Positions 37,141 to 45,788 of a DNA stretch of 64,000 nucleotides are shown here, in pieces. Positions within the stretch are counted from its first letter, which is position 1. Each line of letters begins with the position of its first letter. The notes below the pieces were generated by a model, which was not told the DNA's origin, made no database searches, and saw only the letters and a list, made by a program, of their open reading frames with translations. The stretch lies in the NCBI RefSeq assembly GCF_947259025.1, contig NZ_CAMYKO010000006.1:186001-250000 (forward strand). The letters run 5' to 3'. The stretch is from an uncultured Methylophaga sp. (GTDB lineage Bacteria; Pseudomonadota; Gammaproteobacteria; Nitrosococcales; Methylophagaceae). The position numbers were made by a program, and so were the translations under genes.

Positions 37141-38160
37141 TCAAGCATTCACCACAATCATACCAATCGCAGCAGCATAAACCGCCAGAATCAGCGCACT
37201 TTCAAAACCGATGCGACCAATGCCATAGGTTTCACGCCGCACCATACCCATCAGCAAAATGGCGGTCATTAGAATACTGACCAATCCCCAGGTCATCTGC
37301 AGCGGTGCCATTGCTGAATAGATTGACCCATCGGGATAAGCAACATCCGCCGCAGCGACGACCAGCATATTAAAGCAGTTGGTGCCAAAGATATTACTGA
37401 CCGCCAGGGTCAGTGCGCCATAGCGAATAGCCGCGATGGTTGTCACCAGCTCAGGCGCCGAAGTCACCAGCGCGGTCAGCAGACCACCGACCAGCGTGTC
37501 TGAGAGCCCGGTCTCATCAGCAATGAGTTTGGCGGATTCCATCAGGGTCCAACCGGCGAGCCCGGTGACCACCGCCAGCGCCACAAACAACAGCCATCTT
37601 GCCAGCAGACTGCCACTGCGTTTTTGTTTGGGGCTATCCGGCACAGTTTGCTTTGTGCGCCGTGGAAACCACATCGGTTTGGCCTCGGTGTGACGCACCA
37701 GTTGAATGCCGAACAGATAGGCAATAATGATCACAAAAGTGACCGGATGCAGAAGCCACTGGGATGAGACCGGCGTCACAATGGCAAGCAGGGGCAGGGT
37801 AAGCAGAACGATCAGCAGCCCGGCCAGCATCAGGTTCACCGGCGAGGCAGCGGCATGTTCCAGGTTGGCTTTGCGGTAAACGATATCAGCGATGCCCAGA
37901 AAGGCCAGGTTCACTGCCATACTGCCCATCACATTACTCATTGCCAGATCGGGGCGGGCATCCATTGCTGCACTTAAGGTCGCGGCGAAGTCAGGCAGGG
38001 AAGTCACCCCCGCCAGTAGCAGAATACCGAACAAGGCTTCACCCATACCGGTGCGGTCAGCCAGTTCATCGGCCAGTCCCGCCAGACGGCTGCCAGCGGC
38101 GACGATAATGACTGCCGCCAAGGCAAACGCAATAATGCTGAGCAGCAATGATGAAAACAT
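37141..38160 (-). CDS. CaCA-family cation antiporter (Na+/Ca2+ exchanger type)
   Basis: A 339-residue inner-membrane antiporter with about ten helices in two inverted halves. The two alpha-repeat motifs with acidic ion-binding residues are visible: GVTSLPDFAATLSAAM…NVMGSMAVNL (residues 50-86) and ALVTSAPELVTTIAAI…NIFGTNCFNM (near 237-271). Both repeats begin T-S-x-P-[DE], so it is competent. Calcium/proton or calcium/sodium exchange is likely. It is downstream of the PepSY gene, 93 bases away with a dyad between them. Confidence 0.87.
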   Translation of the reverse strand: MFSSLLLSIIAFALAAVIIVAAGSRLAGLADELADRTGMGEALFGILLLAGVTSLPDFAATLSAAMDARPDLAMSNVMGSMAVNLAFLGIADIVYRKANLEHAAASPVNLMLAGLLIVLLTLPLLAIVTPVSSQWLLHPVTFVIIIAYLFGIQLVRHTEAKPMWFPRRTKQTVPDSPKQKRSGSLLARWLLFVALAVVTGLAGWTLMESAKLIADETGLSDTLVGGLLTALVTSAPELVTTIAAIRYGALTLAVSNIFGTNCFNMLVVAAADVAYPDGSIYSAMAPLQMTWGLVSILMTAILLMGMVRRETYGIGRIGFESALILAVYAAAIGMIVVNA

Positions 38161-38191
38161 GCGGGTGTTTAACCCCCGTGCTGTTGAAAGT

Positions 38192-38232
38192 CCATAATCA
38201 AAATGTCTGAGGACGATTCTGCTTGATTATGG
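38192..38232. repeat. Perfect 10-bp inverted repeat upstream of the antiporter gene
   Basis: CCATAATCAA (38192-38201) and TTGATTATGG (38223-38232) with a 21-base spacer, then TGTTTTT on the plus strand. It lies between the end of the PepSY gene and the start of the antiporter gene, both on the minus strand. Operator or leftover terminator. Confidence 0.5.
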
Positions 38233-38253
38233 TGTTTTTCAAAACCCCTGCGC

Positions 38254-39639
38254 TTACTTGAAAATCAGCCGTAGTCGCTCGACTCTTGAGATCAGCACTA
38301 AATCTACGGCGATAATGACCGCTATGGCTGCCGCTGAGAGCGGAAACAGCAAGGCCACGACCAGCATCAGAGCCACCACGGCTCTATTGGCAGCGGGATG
38401 TGCGGGTGGCGGGACAATAGCGCGGGTTTTTTGCGGGCGACGCTTCCACCACATCACGGTACCGCCGACAATCATCAACATCACCAGTGCGCATAGCACC
38501 AGGTTCGTGATCAGATTCCACAGTCCCAGATCCCCCTGATGCAGGGGAATGCCCGCTGTCATGGCCTTACCCATCAGTGGATAATCTGCAAAGCGGACAT
38601 CACCCAATACCTCACCGGAGTGACGGTCCAGATGCAAAGTACGTTCTTGCAGCGGATTGGTCAGATCGCCGGCCATGGTAGTGGTAGAAATCGTCCACAC
38701 ACCGGTGTCATCGGCCGGAAGGTGAACACGGAAGCTGTCAAAACCCTGCTCTTGAGCCATCTGCGCTACCTGATCCAGGTCCAGCGCTTTCGGCTTGTCA
38801 GGCGCACTGTCCGATTGTGGCATCGGCGTCTGTTCCAGCGTCCAGGGCACATGTTCCATACCCTCATGGTTCATACTTTGATGCGTGGTTTCTGTTGCCG
38901 GGGCAACGAAGCTGGTGCTGGGCACCGAACTCCAGGCCTGCACCAGTTTTCCGCCCCAGATATTGGTCCAAGACATCCCCGAGAGCAGGAAAAACAGCAG
39001 TGGCAGCGCCAGTACAAGACCAATAAAACCGTGCAGACGACGCCAGTCGGTGCGACTGCTTAAACGGGCTCGTGGCAACATATCGCGCCAGCTTTGACGC
39101 TGAAAGGCCAGATAAATACCACTGAGCACCATCAATATCGCCAGCCCGGCAGCAATCTCGATCAGACTGTCACCCAGGTCGCCCAGATACAGCTTGCCGT
39201 GAAAGGTTTTGATCGCCGAATAAATACTATCGCCCGGATCATAGGTGCCCAGTACTTCGCCGTTATAAGGGTTCACAAAAGCCGTGGTGCTGGGCGCACC
39301 GTGGCCGCCATGACCGCCAGCGTGATGGGCAACCAGCGAAAACTGAGCCGACTGTGTCGGTTCAGATGGCGGAATATAGAGCTTCACTCTGGCGTCAGGA
39401 AATGACTCGCGAACTGTCGCCAGCAATGTTGTCGCGGGCAGCGCATCACCTTCAACACTGACCTGGGTCATATCCTTGATCAGCCAATTATCGACAGGCT
39501 TGCTCAACAGCATCATCAGGCCGCTCGCCGACAACGCCAGCAGAAATGGCATCACCAGCAGCCCGGCATAAAAATGCCAGCGCCAGAGTGCGCGGTAAAA
39601 AGCACCATCACGTGGGGCAGTAGAGTTAGCAGTGTTCAT
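38254..39639 (-). CDS. PepSY-domain membrane protein (PiuB-like)
   Basis: A 461-residue protein with four transmembrane helices and periplasmic PepSY segments, PepSY_TM family. N-terminal FYRALWRWHFYAGLLVMPFL is the family signature; the mid part has DWRRLHGFIGLVLALPLLFF. A His/Gly stretch (HHAGGHGGHGA) lies near residue 108 and a second Met/His-rich segment (HQSMNHEGMEHVPW) near 260, suggesting metal contact. Family members are often tied to ferric-siderophore or copper handling. Not proven for this one. Confidence 0.83.
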   Translation of the reverse strand: MNTANSTAPRDGAFYRALWRWHFYAGLLVMPFLLALSASGLMMLLSKPVDNWLIKDMTQVSVEGDALPATTLLATVRESFPDARVKLYIPPSEPTQSAQFSLVAHHAGGHGGHGAPSTTAFVNPYNGEVLGTYDPGDSIYSAIKTFHGKLYLGDLGDSLIEIAAGLAILMVLSGIYLAFQRQSWRDMLPRARLSSRTDWRRLHGFIGLVLALPLLFFLLSGMSWTNIWGGKLVQAWSSVPSTSFVAPATETTHQSMNHEGMEHVPWTLEQTPMPQSDSAPDKPKALDLDQVAQMAQEQGFDSFRVHLPADDTGVWTISTTTMAGDLTNPLQERTLHLDRHSGEVLGDVRFADYPLMGKAMTAGIPLHQGDLGLWNLITNLVLCALVMLMIVGGTVMWWKRRPQKTRAIVPPPAHPAANRAVVALMLVVALLFPLSAAAIAVIIAVDLVLISRVERLRLIFK

Positions 39640-39766
39640 TTAAGATTTTGTCTTGTGGGGAAATTTAGATTAATCAGCTCGGGGAAATCAGCAGCAACGG
39701 CAAGCTTAAACGTCGCCTGAACCCAAGTCCAGCGGTTTTCTATTGAGAGAGGGATTAAGCGGGTAG

Positions 39767-40225
39767 TTAGATATAAGCAGGCGAACTGGCAAAAATCTCA
39801 GGGTTCAGGGCTTTGAACACGGTCCAGATTCGGCTGGTGATAGTTTCGGACTGCTTGATTAGCTCAGCTTCAGCAGGCTCATCACTGAACAGGCCATCGA
39901 TGTATGTCTGAACCAGCCTGTCATTGTTTTGCAGCTTAAAGTCCTGTTCAATCTTTTTCAGCTCAGCAGCGTCGAATTGATTGACCCGGCGTTTGGCCAG
40001 ATAGCCTTCAGCATCCAGAGTCAGATACCAGAGCTTAATGCTGCGTAACACTTCAGCCCCGTCTTTATCTGCCACAATCTGTGCTTCAATCAGTTGAATA
40101 TCCTGGTTGGCATTTTTCCACAAAACCCGCTGCCTGGAAGTGATACTCGACAGATAGCCGTTGGGAACCAGCTTGATTCGCTCGCTTTCTGGGGTGTAGA
40201 GATAAGTGCGATAGGCGATATTCAT
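39767..40225 (-). CDS. Uncharacterised protein, 152 residues
   Basis: Not recognised. A soluble protein with a beta-rich first half (YRTYLYTPESERIKLVPNGY, then WKNANQDIQLIEAQIVADKD) and a helical charged second half. No signal peptide. It is 53 bases downstream of parA on the same strand and may be part of the same transcript; a role in segregation or as a ParA partner is possible but unsupported, as it lacks any ParB-like HTH. Confidence 0.6.
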   Translation of the reverse strand: MNIAYRTYLYTPESERIKLVPNGYLSSITSRQRVLWKNANQDIQLIEAQIVADKDGAEVLRSIKLWYLTLDAEGYLAKRRVNQFDAAELKKIEQDFKLQNNDRLVQTYIDGLFSDEPAEAELIKQSETITSRIWTVFKALNPEIFASSPAYI

Positions 40226-40278
40226 TGATTTGTCTTTGCCTGGTTGCCGTGTGCTCTCACAAGCTGCCTGCGACTGGC

Positions 40279-41097
40279 TTAAGAAGCCCGCCGGGCAGGA
40301 AGGTCAGGAATGATGAAAGAATCATCTTGTTTCGATGGCGCTTGTTGCAGCCTCTCAAGTAATGCCTGATATGCTCTGACACCATGACTCTGGCTGTCGT
40401 AACGCGATGGCGTTTCACCCTGTTTACTGGCTTCACGAAAAGACGTATCCACCGGAATCACCGAAGACCAGGTGTGCTGGGCATAATCCGTACGCAGAGT
40501 TTCCAGCGTCAGCACTGAGGCCCGTGTTCGCTGGTCATACATAGTGGGGATGATGGTGTAGTCCAACGCCTGCTTAAGAGATTTGGTCACCATAGTGATG
40601 GTTCTGAGCATACGCTCCAGGCCTTTAAGTGCCAGAAACTCGGTCTGTACAGGAACCAGCAGGTGATCACTCGCGGCCAGGGCATTAATCATCAAAGCGC
40701 CGAGTCCGGGCGGACTGTCGATAATGACATGATCAAAATCATGACTGACCTGAGCAATGGCTCGTGTCACTTTCAGCCCCATGCCACCCTGTGTGGCTTT
40801 GCGTTCAACCGTAGCGAGGCCGATGCTGGCCGGCATCAAATACAGACCTTCACTGTTGGTGGGGCGAATCAAGGCCTGCACTTCGCTGCGGCGGATTTTA
40901 TCTGTGCTGAACAGATTGGTGCTGCTTGTATGAATATGTTCAGGATCATGGCCAAAGTAGGAAGTCATCGAACCCTGTGGGTCGATATCAATTAACAGAA
41001 CCCGCTGTCCCTGGTCGGCCAGTAAGCCTCCCAGGCTGATAGCCGTTGTGGTTTTTCCTACCCCACCTTTCTGATTGGCTACCGCCCATGTTTTCAT
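40279..41097 (-). CDS. parA: ParA/Soj-family ATPase
   Basis: A 272-residue deviant Walker-type ATPase. KGGVGKTTTAISL (residues 10-22) carries the signature Lys of ParA, followed by LLIDIDPQGSMTSYFG and VIIDSPPGLGALM. No N-terminal DNA-binding domain, so it resembles chromosomal Soj-type or orphan ParA proteins that position cellular cargo. No parB gene or parS site was seen in the window. An AT-rich 305-base region lies upstream. Confidence 0.88.
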   Translation of the reverse strand: MKTWAVANQKGGVGKTTTAISLGGLLADQGQRVLLIDIDPQGSMTSYFGHDPEHIHTSSTNLFSTDKIRRSEVQALIRPTNSEGLYLMPASIGLATVERKATQGGMGLKVTRAIAQVSHDFDHVIIDSPPGLGALMINALAASDHLLVPVQTEFLALKGLERMLRTITMVTKSLKQALDYTIIPTMYDQRTRASVLTLETLRTDYAQHTWSSVIPVDTSFREASKQGETPSRYDSQSHGVRAYQALLERLQQAPSKQDDSFIIPDLPARRAS

Positions 41098-41402
41098 AGC
41101 GAGTTCCTCTCAATATTCCCTGAACTATTTGTGACAAAATTTAAACCGCTTTTTAGGCGTTTGCAAGATAATATTAACTTTTAAATTAGGTGTATAACTC
41201 AAGTTACTGAATATTAATTAAAAACTGATTTAAATGGTTTCGTGACTGAGAAAAGATTTTTGATGTATCGGTGTGCTGATCTGAGTTCTGAAATGGCGAA
41301 AATCGGCTTGAACGCAATAATCCCCGCCGCTGGTCAGACGAACCGCTGGTAATTTAGCCGGCAAAGCGTGACACTGACTATCTCATTATCCAGGGAGTTG
41401 AT
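41098..41402. other. Divergent intergenic region of parA and an SDR gene, no gene seen
   Basis: The first 150 bases are strongly AT-rich (41120-41250) and may hold promoters. A direct repeat CCGCTGGT occurs twice near 41329-41351. CAGGGAG is the ribosome site of the next gene. I see no terminator or small gene here. Confidence 0.5.
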
Positions 41403-42035
41403 ATGCAAACGGTTGTTGTCTTCGGTGCCGCCAGTGGTCTGGGCGCGGCAATGTTGGATTATTTTCATGATGCGGGCTACAACGTTATCGCTGTCGCCCG
41501 TGACCCGTCGAGAAATCCACGCCTGGCTGAATTGAATCTGGACAGCTTCAGTTGTGATGCCACCGATGAGATGCAGGTCGAACAGACCGTTGCCAAGCTG
41601 CCCAAAGACGTCTGGGTTATCTCAACCATGGGCAGTTACCGGGCTGAAGTTCCGGTCGATTACATCGGTCATCGTCATCTTATCAATGCCCTGGAAGCCA
41701 ATTCTATCCAGCGCTTTCTATTGGTGACATCACTGGGCTGCGGCGACTCCTGGCAGTATCTTTCAGCGCGATCCAAGCAGGGCTTTGGTGCAGCCGTACG
41801 GGAGAAATCGCTGGCCGAATCCTGGCTGCAGACCAGCACCCTTGATTACACCATCCTTCGCCCCGGTGGCCTGAAAGACGGTGAAGTGACTCACACAGGC
41901 CAATTATCACAGCATCAGGAAGTTCATGGCCTGATTTACCGCAGTGAAGTGGCAAGGCTGGCTGAAATGTTACTCAACAAAGCAGAGAGTGTCGGTCAGG
42001 TCTATCAGTGTGTTGACCCAGAACTGAGCTGGTAG
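41403..42035 (+). CDS. Atypical SDR, NAD(P)-binding protein
   Basis: A 210-residue Rossmann-fold protein with GAASGLGAAML (residues 8-18), VIAVARDPSR at the end of beta-2, and RFLLVTSLGCGDSW plus LDYTILRPGGLKDG in the second half. It resembles the NAD(P)H-binding group (NmrA/YwnB-like) of oxidoreductases or redox sensors. A second relative is at 31692-32354. Function unknown. Confidence 0.83.
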   Translation: MQTVVVFGAASGLGAAMLDYFHDAGYNVIAVARDPSRNPRLAELNLDSFSCDATDEMQVEQTVAKLPKDVWVISTMGSYRAEVPVDYIGHRHLINALEANSIQRFLLVTSLGCGDSWQYLSARSKQGFGAAVREKSLAESWLQTSTLDYTILRPGGLKDGEVTHTGQLSQHQEVHGLIYRSEVARLAEMLLNKAESVGQVYQCVDPELSW

Positions 42036-42097
42036 GTGGGGAGCGAGTATCACGGCTTCCAACAGCGGATTCAATTAGAAAATAGGGACGAGAAAAA

Positions 42098-42538
42098 ATG
42101 AAATCTTCAAAGTGGCTACTTATTGCTTCAACCTTATTAATTTCAATATCAGTCAAGGCTGAACCAAGCAAAGATGCGCTTATTGGCACATGGTATGCGA
42201 ATATTCATACCAGTATGTCTGAATCGACTATGTGGTTGCTTCAACTCAGGGAAGACAACAGCTACCTTTCTCAGAAAATGCTGTGTCAGACAAAAAAATT
42301 AATCTGGGTCGATGAAACAACCGGCACCTGGAAGTTAGATAAATCAGCATTAATCCAGATGCCGAAAACCCGTAGTGATTTCAATAAGTATGAAGAAACG
42401 GAATCAGGCGAAACCATTACCTTTACCGATGTCACGGTGAAAGAAGACTCATTGAGTTACAAAAATGCCAACCAGAAAAAGCTCACATTCAAACGCCATG
42501 ATGGTTTTTTCAGAATGCGTTGCAGTGGGTTGATGTAA
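42098..42538 (+). CDS. Uncharacterised secreted protein, lipocalin-like outline
   Basis: A 146-residue protein with a signal peptide to about residue 21 (…ISVKA/EPSKDA). The mature part begins LIGTWYANI, a pattern common in lipocalin-type proteins, and continues as alternating beta strands with two Cys (MLCQTKK and MRCSGLM) that may form a disulfide. Composition is more AT-rich than the neighbouring SDR gene, and it borders the cassette region, so horizontal origin is possible. Function unknown. Confidence 0.65.
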   Translation: MKSSKWLLIASTLLISISVKAEPSKDALIGTWYANIHTSMSESTMWLLQLREDNSYLSQKMLCQTKKLIWVDETTGTWKLDKSALIQMPKTRSDFNKYEETESGETITFTDVTVKEDSLSYKNANQKKLTFKRHDGFFRMRCSGLM

Positions 42539-42685
42539 GGTTTGTGAGTCAGTATTAACAATTAAACTTGGCCAGGTTTCTGGCTAGCAGCCAATTTCAA
42601 ACGAGGTCTGTGAACGGCTCTTCGAAATCACCTGCATCAAGGCTGGTTGAGACTCTGATTCTCTAGCAGTCCGCTTCAGGATATT

Positions 42686-42692
42686 GTTAGAT
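42686..42692 (-). repeat. attC-like R box overlapping a stop codon
   Basis: On the minus strand ATCTAAC AAT begins in the stop codon of the 42687-43133 gene. A possible partner ATTGTTA lies at 42557-42563, about 130 bases on, but it fits poorly. The weakest of the proposed sites. Confidence 0.35.
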
Positions 42693-43133
42693 TTTCCCTC
42701 TCTTTTTCATACTCTCGAACTGTTTTCTTGCCAGGTATCCATAAGATAGATAAAGAACACCTACATAAAATACAGTGAGAAAAGCCAGTATCCCGATCAA
42801 GATTAATGGATTGGATTTCATGAAATTGATGACTTGATAATGTTCACTTGTCAGTGTCACAAAAATGCTCACTATAAGCAGTGAAACCAGCCATGAAGTC
42901 AGATAGGAAAACCAGACGAGTTTTGTTTTTTCTGATGAGGTTGGAACGCGCTTGTTGTCCTGAATAAATTTTGCCACAGCGAATATAGCTGCCCCCATCA
43001 GAGCGCCAATTGTCACGCCTGACCCAGACTCTATCTCCAGTAACGCCGACACGATTGATAAGACAATAAGGAGGGCTAGGTTGACCAACCCAAATCTGAG
43101 GATATATTTGCTGAGTTTAACGTCCTGTGTCAT
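42687..43133 (-). CDS. ABZJ_00895-like membrane protein
   Basis: A 148-residue inner-membrane protein with four helices. The pattern LEIESGSGVTIGALMGAAIF followed by KRVPTSSEKTKLVWFSYLTS is typical of the family named after ABZJ_00895, which is seen often in cassette arrays and accessory DNA. Function unknown. Last cassette of the array in the direction of reading. Confidence 0.75.
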   Translation of the reverse strand: MTQDVKLSKYILRFGLVNLALLIVLSIVSALLEIESGSGVTIGALMGAAIFAVAKFIQDNKRVPTSSEKTKLVWFSYLTSWLVSLLIVSIFVTLTSEHYQVINFMKSNPLILIGILAFLTVFYVGVLYLSYGYLARKQFESMKKRGKI

Positions 43134-43268
43134 TCAATAATTCCTTTTGATGCTTTTAAATTTTGAGTGGAGATGCAGCCTGAATCGGGAGCTGTGCTCT
43201 ACTGGGTGCTCTTGCTTTAAACCTGACTATTCGTCACTGTCTGGAGTAGTTTGATGAGGCTAGTGCAA

Positions 43269-43805
43269 TCACGGTTTCGAGATCACCTCAACGCTATCAG
43301 CAAGGCAAGCCGTTTTTTTCCTGTCAAAGCTCTGAACCGGGTTGGTGACATACCGAACCCCGGTTACCCTGACGGTGGCGCCCTTGGGAACAGACCACGG
43401 TGTAGGCGAGTTGATATCGCCGATTAAAGCTGATGAGCCGCAGTAACGCTTCCAGTCATCGCGGCCTTGTGCAGCCACCAGGGCCCCGCGAAACACACCC
43501 ACCACATCCGGAATAGGCGCGTACACTGGCTTCCAGGTCTCAGGTTTGGCTACTGGCTCAAGCTTGGCATGGCCAATTCGACAGGCCTCAATGTCGGCGT
43601 CAGACGCCTCATAGCCACGCGCCAGATTACGAGCGGGTCTGACGCACGTGCTATAGCATTCGCTGTTTGCAGCACGACAGTCCATAGACATTTGTTGTAG
43701 TTCCTTTGCCAGGTCCTGTGCTGAAACAGCCGTTGAAACAATCGCTGCCAGGAGCGCTAAAGCTACTGCAGCGGCGGGAATCATACGAAAAGCATTTGAA
43801 TTCAT
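43269..43805 (-). CDS. Uncharacterised exported Cys-containing protein
   Basis: A 178-residue protein with a signal peptide (about 1-29, ending STAVSA). The mature part has six or more Cys (MDCRAANSECYSTCVRPA, DIEACRIGH, KRYCGSS, TACLADS) and a C-terminal domain with an SH3-like or NfeD-like look (VPKGATVRVTGVRYV). Likely periplasmic with disulfides. Not recognised. Within the cassette array; no clear attC follows it. Confidence 0.65.
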   Translation of the reverse strand: MNSNAFRMIPAAAVALALLAAIVSTAVSAQDLAKELQQMSMDCRAANSECYSTCVRPARNLARGYEASDADIEACRIGHAKLEPVAKPETWKPVYAPIPDVVGVFRGALVAAQGRDDWKRYCGSSALIGDINSPTPWSVPKGATVRVTGVRYVTNPVQSFDRKKTACLADSVEVISKP

Positions 43806-43847
43806 TGAGGTTCCTTTCTCAGTTGGAAGGTTGGCTTACACAGCGTT

Positions 43848-43854
43848 GTTAGGT
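43848..43854 (-). repeat. Isolated attC-type box
   Basis: Minus-strand ACCTAAC AACGC, in the 151 bases between the VOC cassette and the exported protein gene. No matching second box is seen, so this is a remnant at best. Confidence 0.3.
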
Positions 43855-43956
43855 GGAACTGAGTTAAGGTTACCAGGACGTATGTCTCCATGGTGTGTGA
43901 ATAGAGGCTGAGCCAAAGAGGTCGGCCGGACACTGACAGTGATGTTAACAGCATTC

Positions 43957-44316
43957 TCAGGCAACGGGCTCAGACCAGACAGCGAACTCATTCCCACTGG
44001 GATCGGTGAAGTGAAACCGCCGACCGCCGGGGAAATCGAATATATCTTTAACTATCATACCGCCCGCTGAGATAACGCCTTCAAGTGTTGCCTCAAGCTC
44101 TGAGCTGTAGAGCACGACTAAAACGCTGCCTTTCTCAGGTGAAGCTATTTGGTCTGACTTGTAAAAGCCGCCATCTAATCCCGCATTCTCAATCGCTACA
44201 TAGTCGGTGCCATAATCAACAAACGACCAGCCAAAAGCCGAAGTAAAGAATGCCTTCGTCGCCTCAAGATCCCGTGATGGCATTTCGACATAATTGATTT
44301 TTCCTGTTTCCTTCAT
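43957..44316 (-). CDS. VOC-family protein, cassette-borne
   Basis: A 119-residue glyoxalase/bleomycin-resistance-fold protein (GKINYVEMPSRDLEATKAFF … FHFTDPSGNEFAVWS). VOC proteins of this kind are very common in integron cassettes. The missing His at the first metal position (Tyr-Val-Glu instead of His) suggests a binding rather than a dioxygenase role. Substrate unknown. Confidence 0.83.
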   Translation of the reverse strand: MKETGKINYVEMPSRDLEATKAFFTSAFGWSFVDYGTDYVAIENAGLDGGFYKSDQIASPEKGSVLVVLYSSELEATLEGVISAGGMIVKDIFDFPGGRRFHFTDPSGNEFAVWSEPVA

Positions 44317-44416
44317 CGAGCTGTCCTTTATGCTTGACGTATTACCAAGCTCATTTTACGTAGTCCTGCGGAGTATGCCTTGGCCGACGGTGAGTATGAG
44401 CTACTCATCAGGTTGT

Positions 44417-44626
44417 TTATGAGCCATAGCCAAAAAACCGTAAGACTTCGATTATTGCTATAACAACAGTTGATATCGCGCCTGAAATGATGGCTATATT
44501 CAGCCAACTTTCTAGTTCAATTTTTTGTTTTATATGCACGGGTTTCCCATGCCAATAAAGGTTGTTATCTTCGTCTATGCCCAAATGATCAAGCTCATCT
44601 ATTGTTATGCTTTTGATTTCTGGCAT
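44417..44626 (-). CDS. Small single-helix membrane protein, 69 residues
   Basis: A soluble N-terminal half (ITIDELDHLGIDEDNNLYWH, GKPVHIKQK) followed by one membrane helix (about 44-66). The motif LYW-x-GK-P-V followed by W and a C-terminal helix is known to me from small proteins of cassette arrays and accessory islands, but no function is recorded. The next site upstream is the best attC of the array. Confidence 0.65.
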   Translation of the reverse strand: MPEIKSITIDELDHLGIDEDNNLYWHGKPVHIKQKIELESWLNIAIISGAISTVVIAIIEVLRFFGYGS

Positions 44627-44636
44627 TGAGAATTGT

Positions 44637-44720
44637 CCTTAACTTTAACTAGAAATGACGACTTAAGGCTGTCAGCAAGGGTGCCGCTTTGCTGCGTCCC
44701 TCTGGCTGGCCTTGTTAATG
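44637..44720 (-). repeat. attC-like site (84 bp)
   Basis: Bounded by CCTTAAC (44637-44643) and GTTAATG (44714-44720), directly after the stop of the 44721-45704 gene. Within it AAGGC…AGC…GGG and CCC…GCT…GCCTT on the minus strand pair as an imperfect hairpin with a small central loop, the architecture recognised by IntI on folded single strands. Box consensus is imperfect. Confidence 0.6.
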
Positions 44721-45704
44721 TTATTCATCATCTGACCTTAGGTTCAGCATAATATCGCTACAAGATGCGTAAAAGTAATTCGGGACTTCGGTTTTCATGA
44801 TGGCTCTGTAAGTATTCTTTGGTTTATCGTTCTTCCCGTATTCAAATTCGAAGTTAAGAGAATGGTAATACTGCTCATCCATATAGAGCTCTGAAGGGCC
44901 ATGCGTGCCGTTCTTTATTGCAGACTTTGCTGCACTCTCAATCGCAAGTAACTCAGCGAATGGGACTCCTAAGCTATTCAAGCAAATATGATTCTTTGAT
45001 TGTGATATATGTAGAAGAGGCTCTTCGTAATACTCATTACTACCCTGAGTTACTACGGAATATATATCCAACCCTAAAACATCACGGTATATTTCTCGTA
45101 TCTCGCAAATTATTTTAAGAATTGACTCAGGCTCGTAAGAGCACTCGATTCCTTTATGGAAATAACCGACAGACCAATTGCTTTTTAGAATCAGGCTATC
45201 CGCGAATGAAATAAACGATATGTCACTATGTTGTTCTGCTAGGGCATCTATTCTGTTACGCAGTTCAACAAGCAACTCCTTAGTAAGCAAGTTGTTTCGA
45301 ATTGCCTCTTTAACGCCAATGGCATCAATGAGAGCAAAAACTGAGTATTCCCTTGTATATAGGCGCTCTAGCCAATCGTCTTTGACAAATATGTAAGGAT
45401 TAAGATCATATTGCCAGCAACCTATGCAAGTTATAATTCTGTCCTTTGGTAAACTTATAGAGACTTCGTGAAATCTCGTGTGAGTATTTGGGTACCACGA
45501 AAGATCAAGTGAGTTATCGTTTATCTGTCTTCCGGCGACAAAAGTTACATAACCAACCTCGTGGGGACTGTTGTCTTTACCTTCAAGCATGCTTACAAGA
45601 GCATTGCTAAATTCCTCCATGTACTTCTCACTCATCAAGACACAGTCCTGATTTAGTGGAATATCTTTGAAAGAGTACTTATCTATATCCTTATGCTCGA
45701 ACAA
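44721..45704 (-). CDS. Uncharacterised protein with a nucleotide-cyclase-like core pattern
   Basis: A 327-residue soluble protein, AT-rich compared with its neighbours, so recently acquired. The central part reads VFALIDAIGVKEAIRNN and then ISFISFADSLILKSNW; a hydrophobic-Asp-hydrophobic-Gly strand followed by a Phe-[AS]-Asp-Ser strand about 50 residues later is the layout of class III cyclase/GGDEF-like palm domains, where the Asp residues bind metal. This is a weak structural guess. No signal or membrane segment. No confirmed function. Confidence 0.55.
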   Translation of the reverse strand: MFEHKDIDKYSFKDIPLNQDCVLMSEKYMEEFSNALVSMLEGKDNSPHEVGYVTFVAGRQINDNSLDLSWYPNTHTRFHEVSISLPKDRIITCIGCWQYDLNPYIFVKDDWLERLYTREYSVFALIDAIGVKEAIRNNLLTKELLVELRNRIDALAEQHSDISFISFADSLILKSNWSVGYFHKGIECSYEPESILKIICEIREIYRDVLGLDIYSVVTQGSNEYYEEPLLHISQSKNHICLNSLGVPFAELLAIESAAKSAIKNGTHGPSELYMDEQYYHSLNFEFEYGKNDKPKNTYRAIMKTEVPNYFYASCSDIMLNLRSDDE

Positions 45705-45725
45705 TGAGGTTTACTCCGTCTTGAA

Positions 45726-45763
45726 CATTAACTCCTGAGTTCAGCTGCAACGATTTGTTAGGC
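45726..45763 (-). repeat. Truncated attC-like site
   Basis: Minus-strand GCCTAAC AA (plus 45757-45763 GTTAGGC) and GTTAATG (plus 45726-45732), only 38 bases apart. The first box is a perfect consensus box; the central stem is missing or very short. Confidence 0.45.
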
Positions 45764-45788
45764 GCACACTCACCTGCCTTAACGCCGC

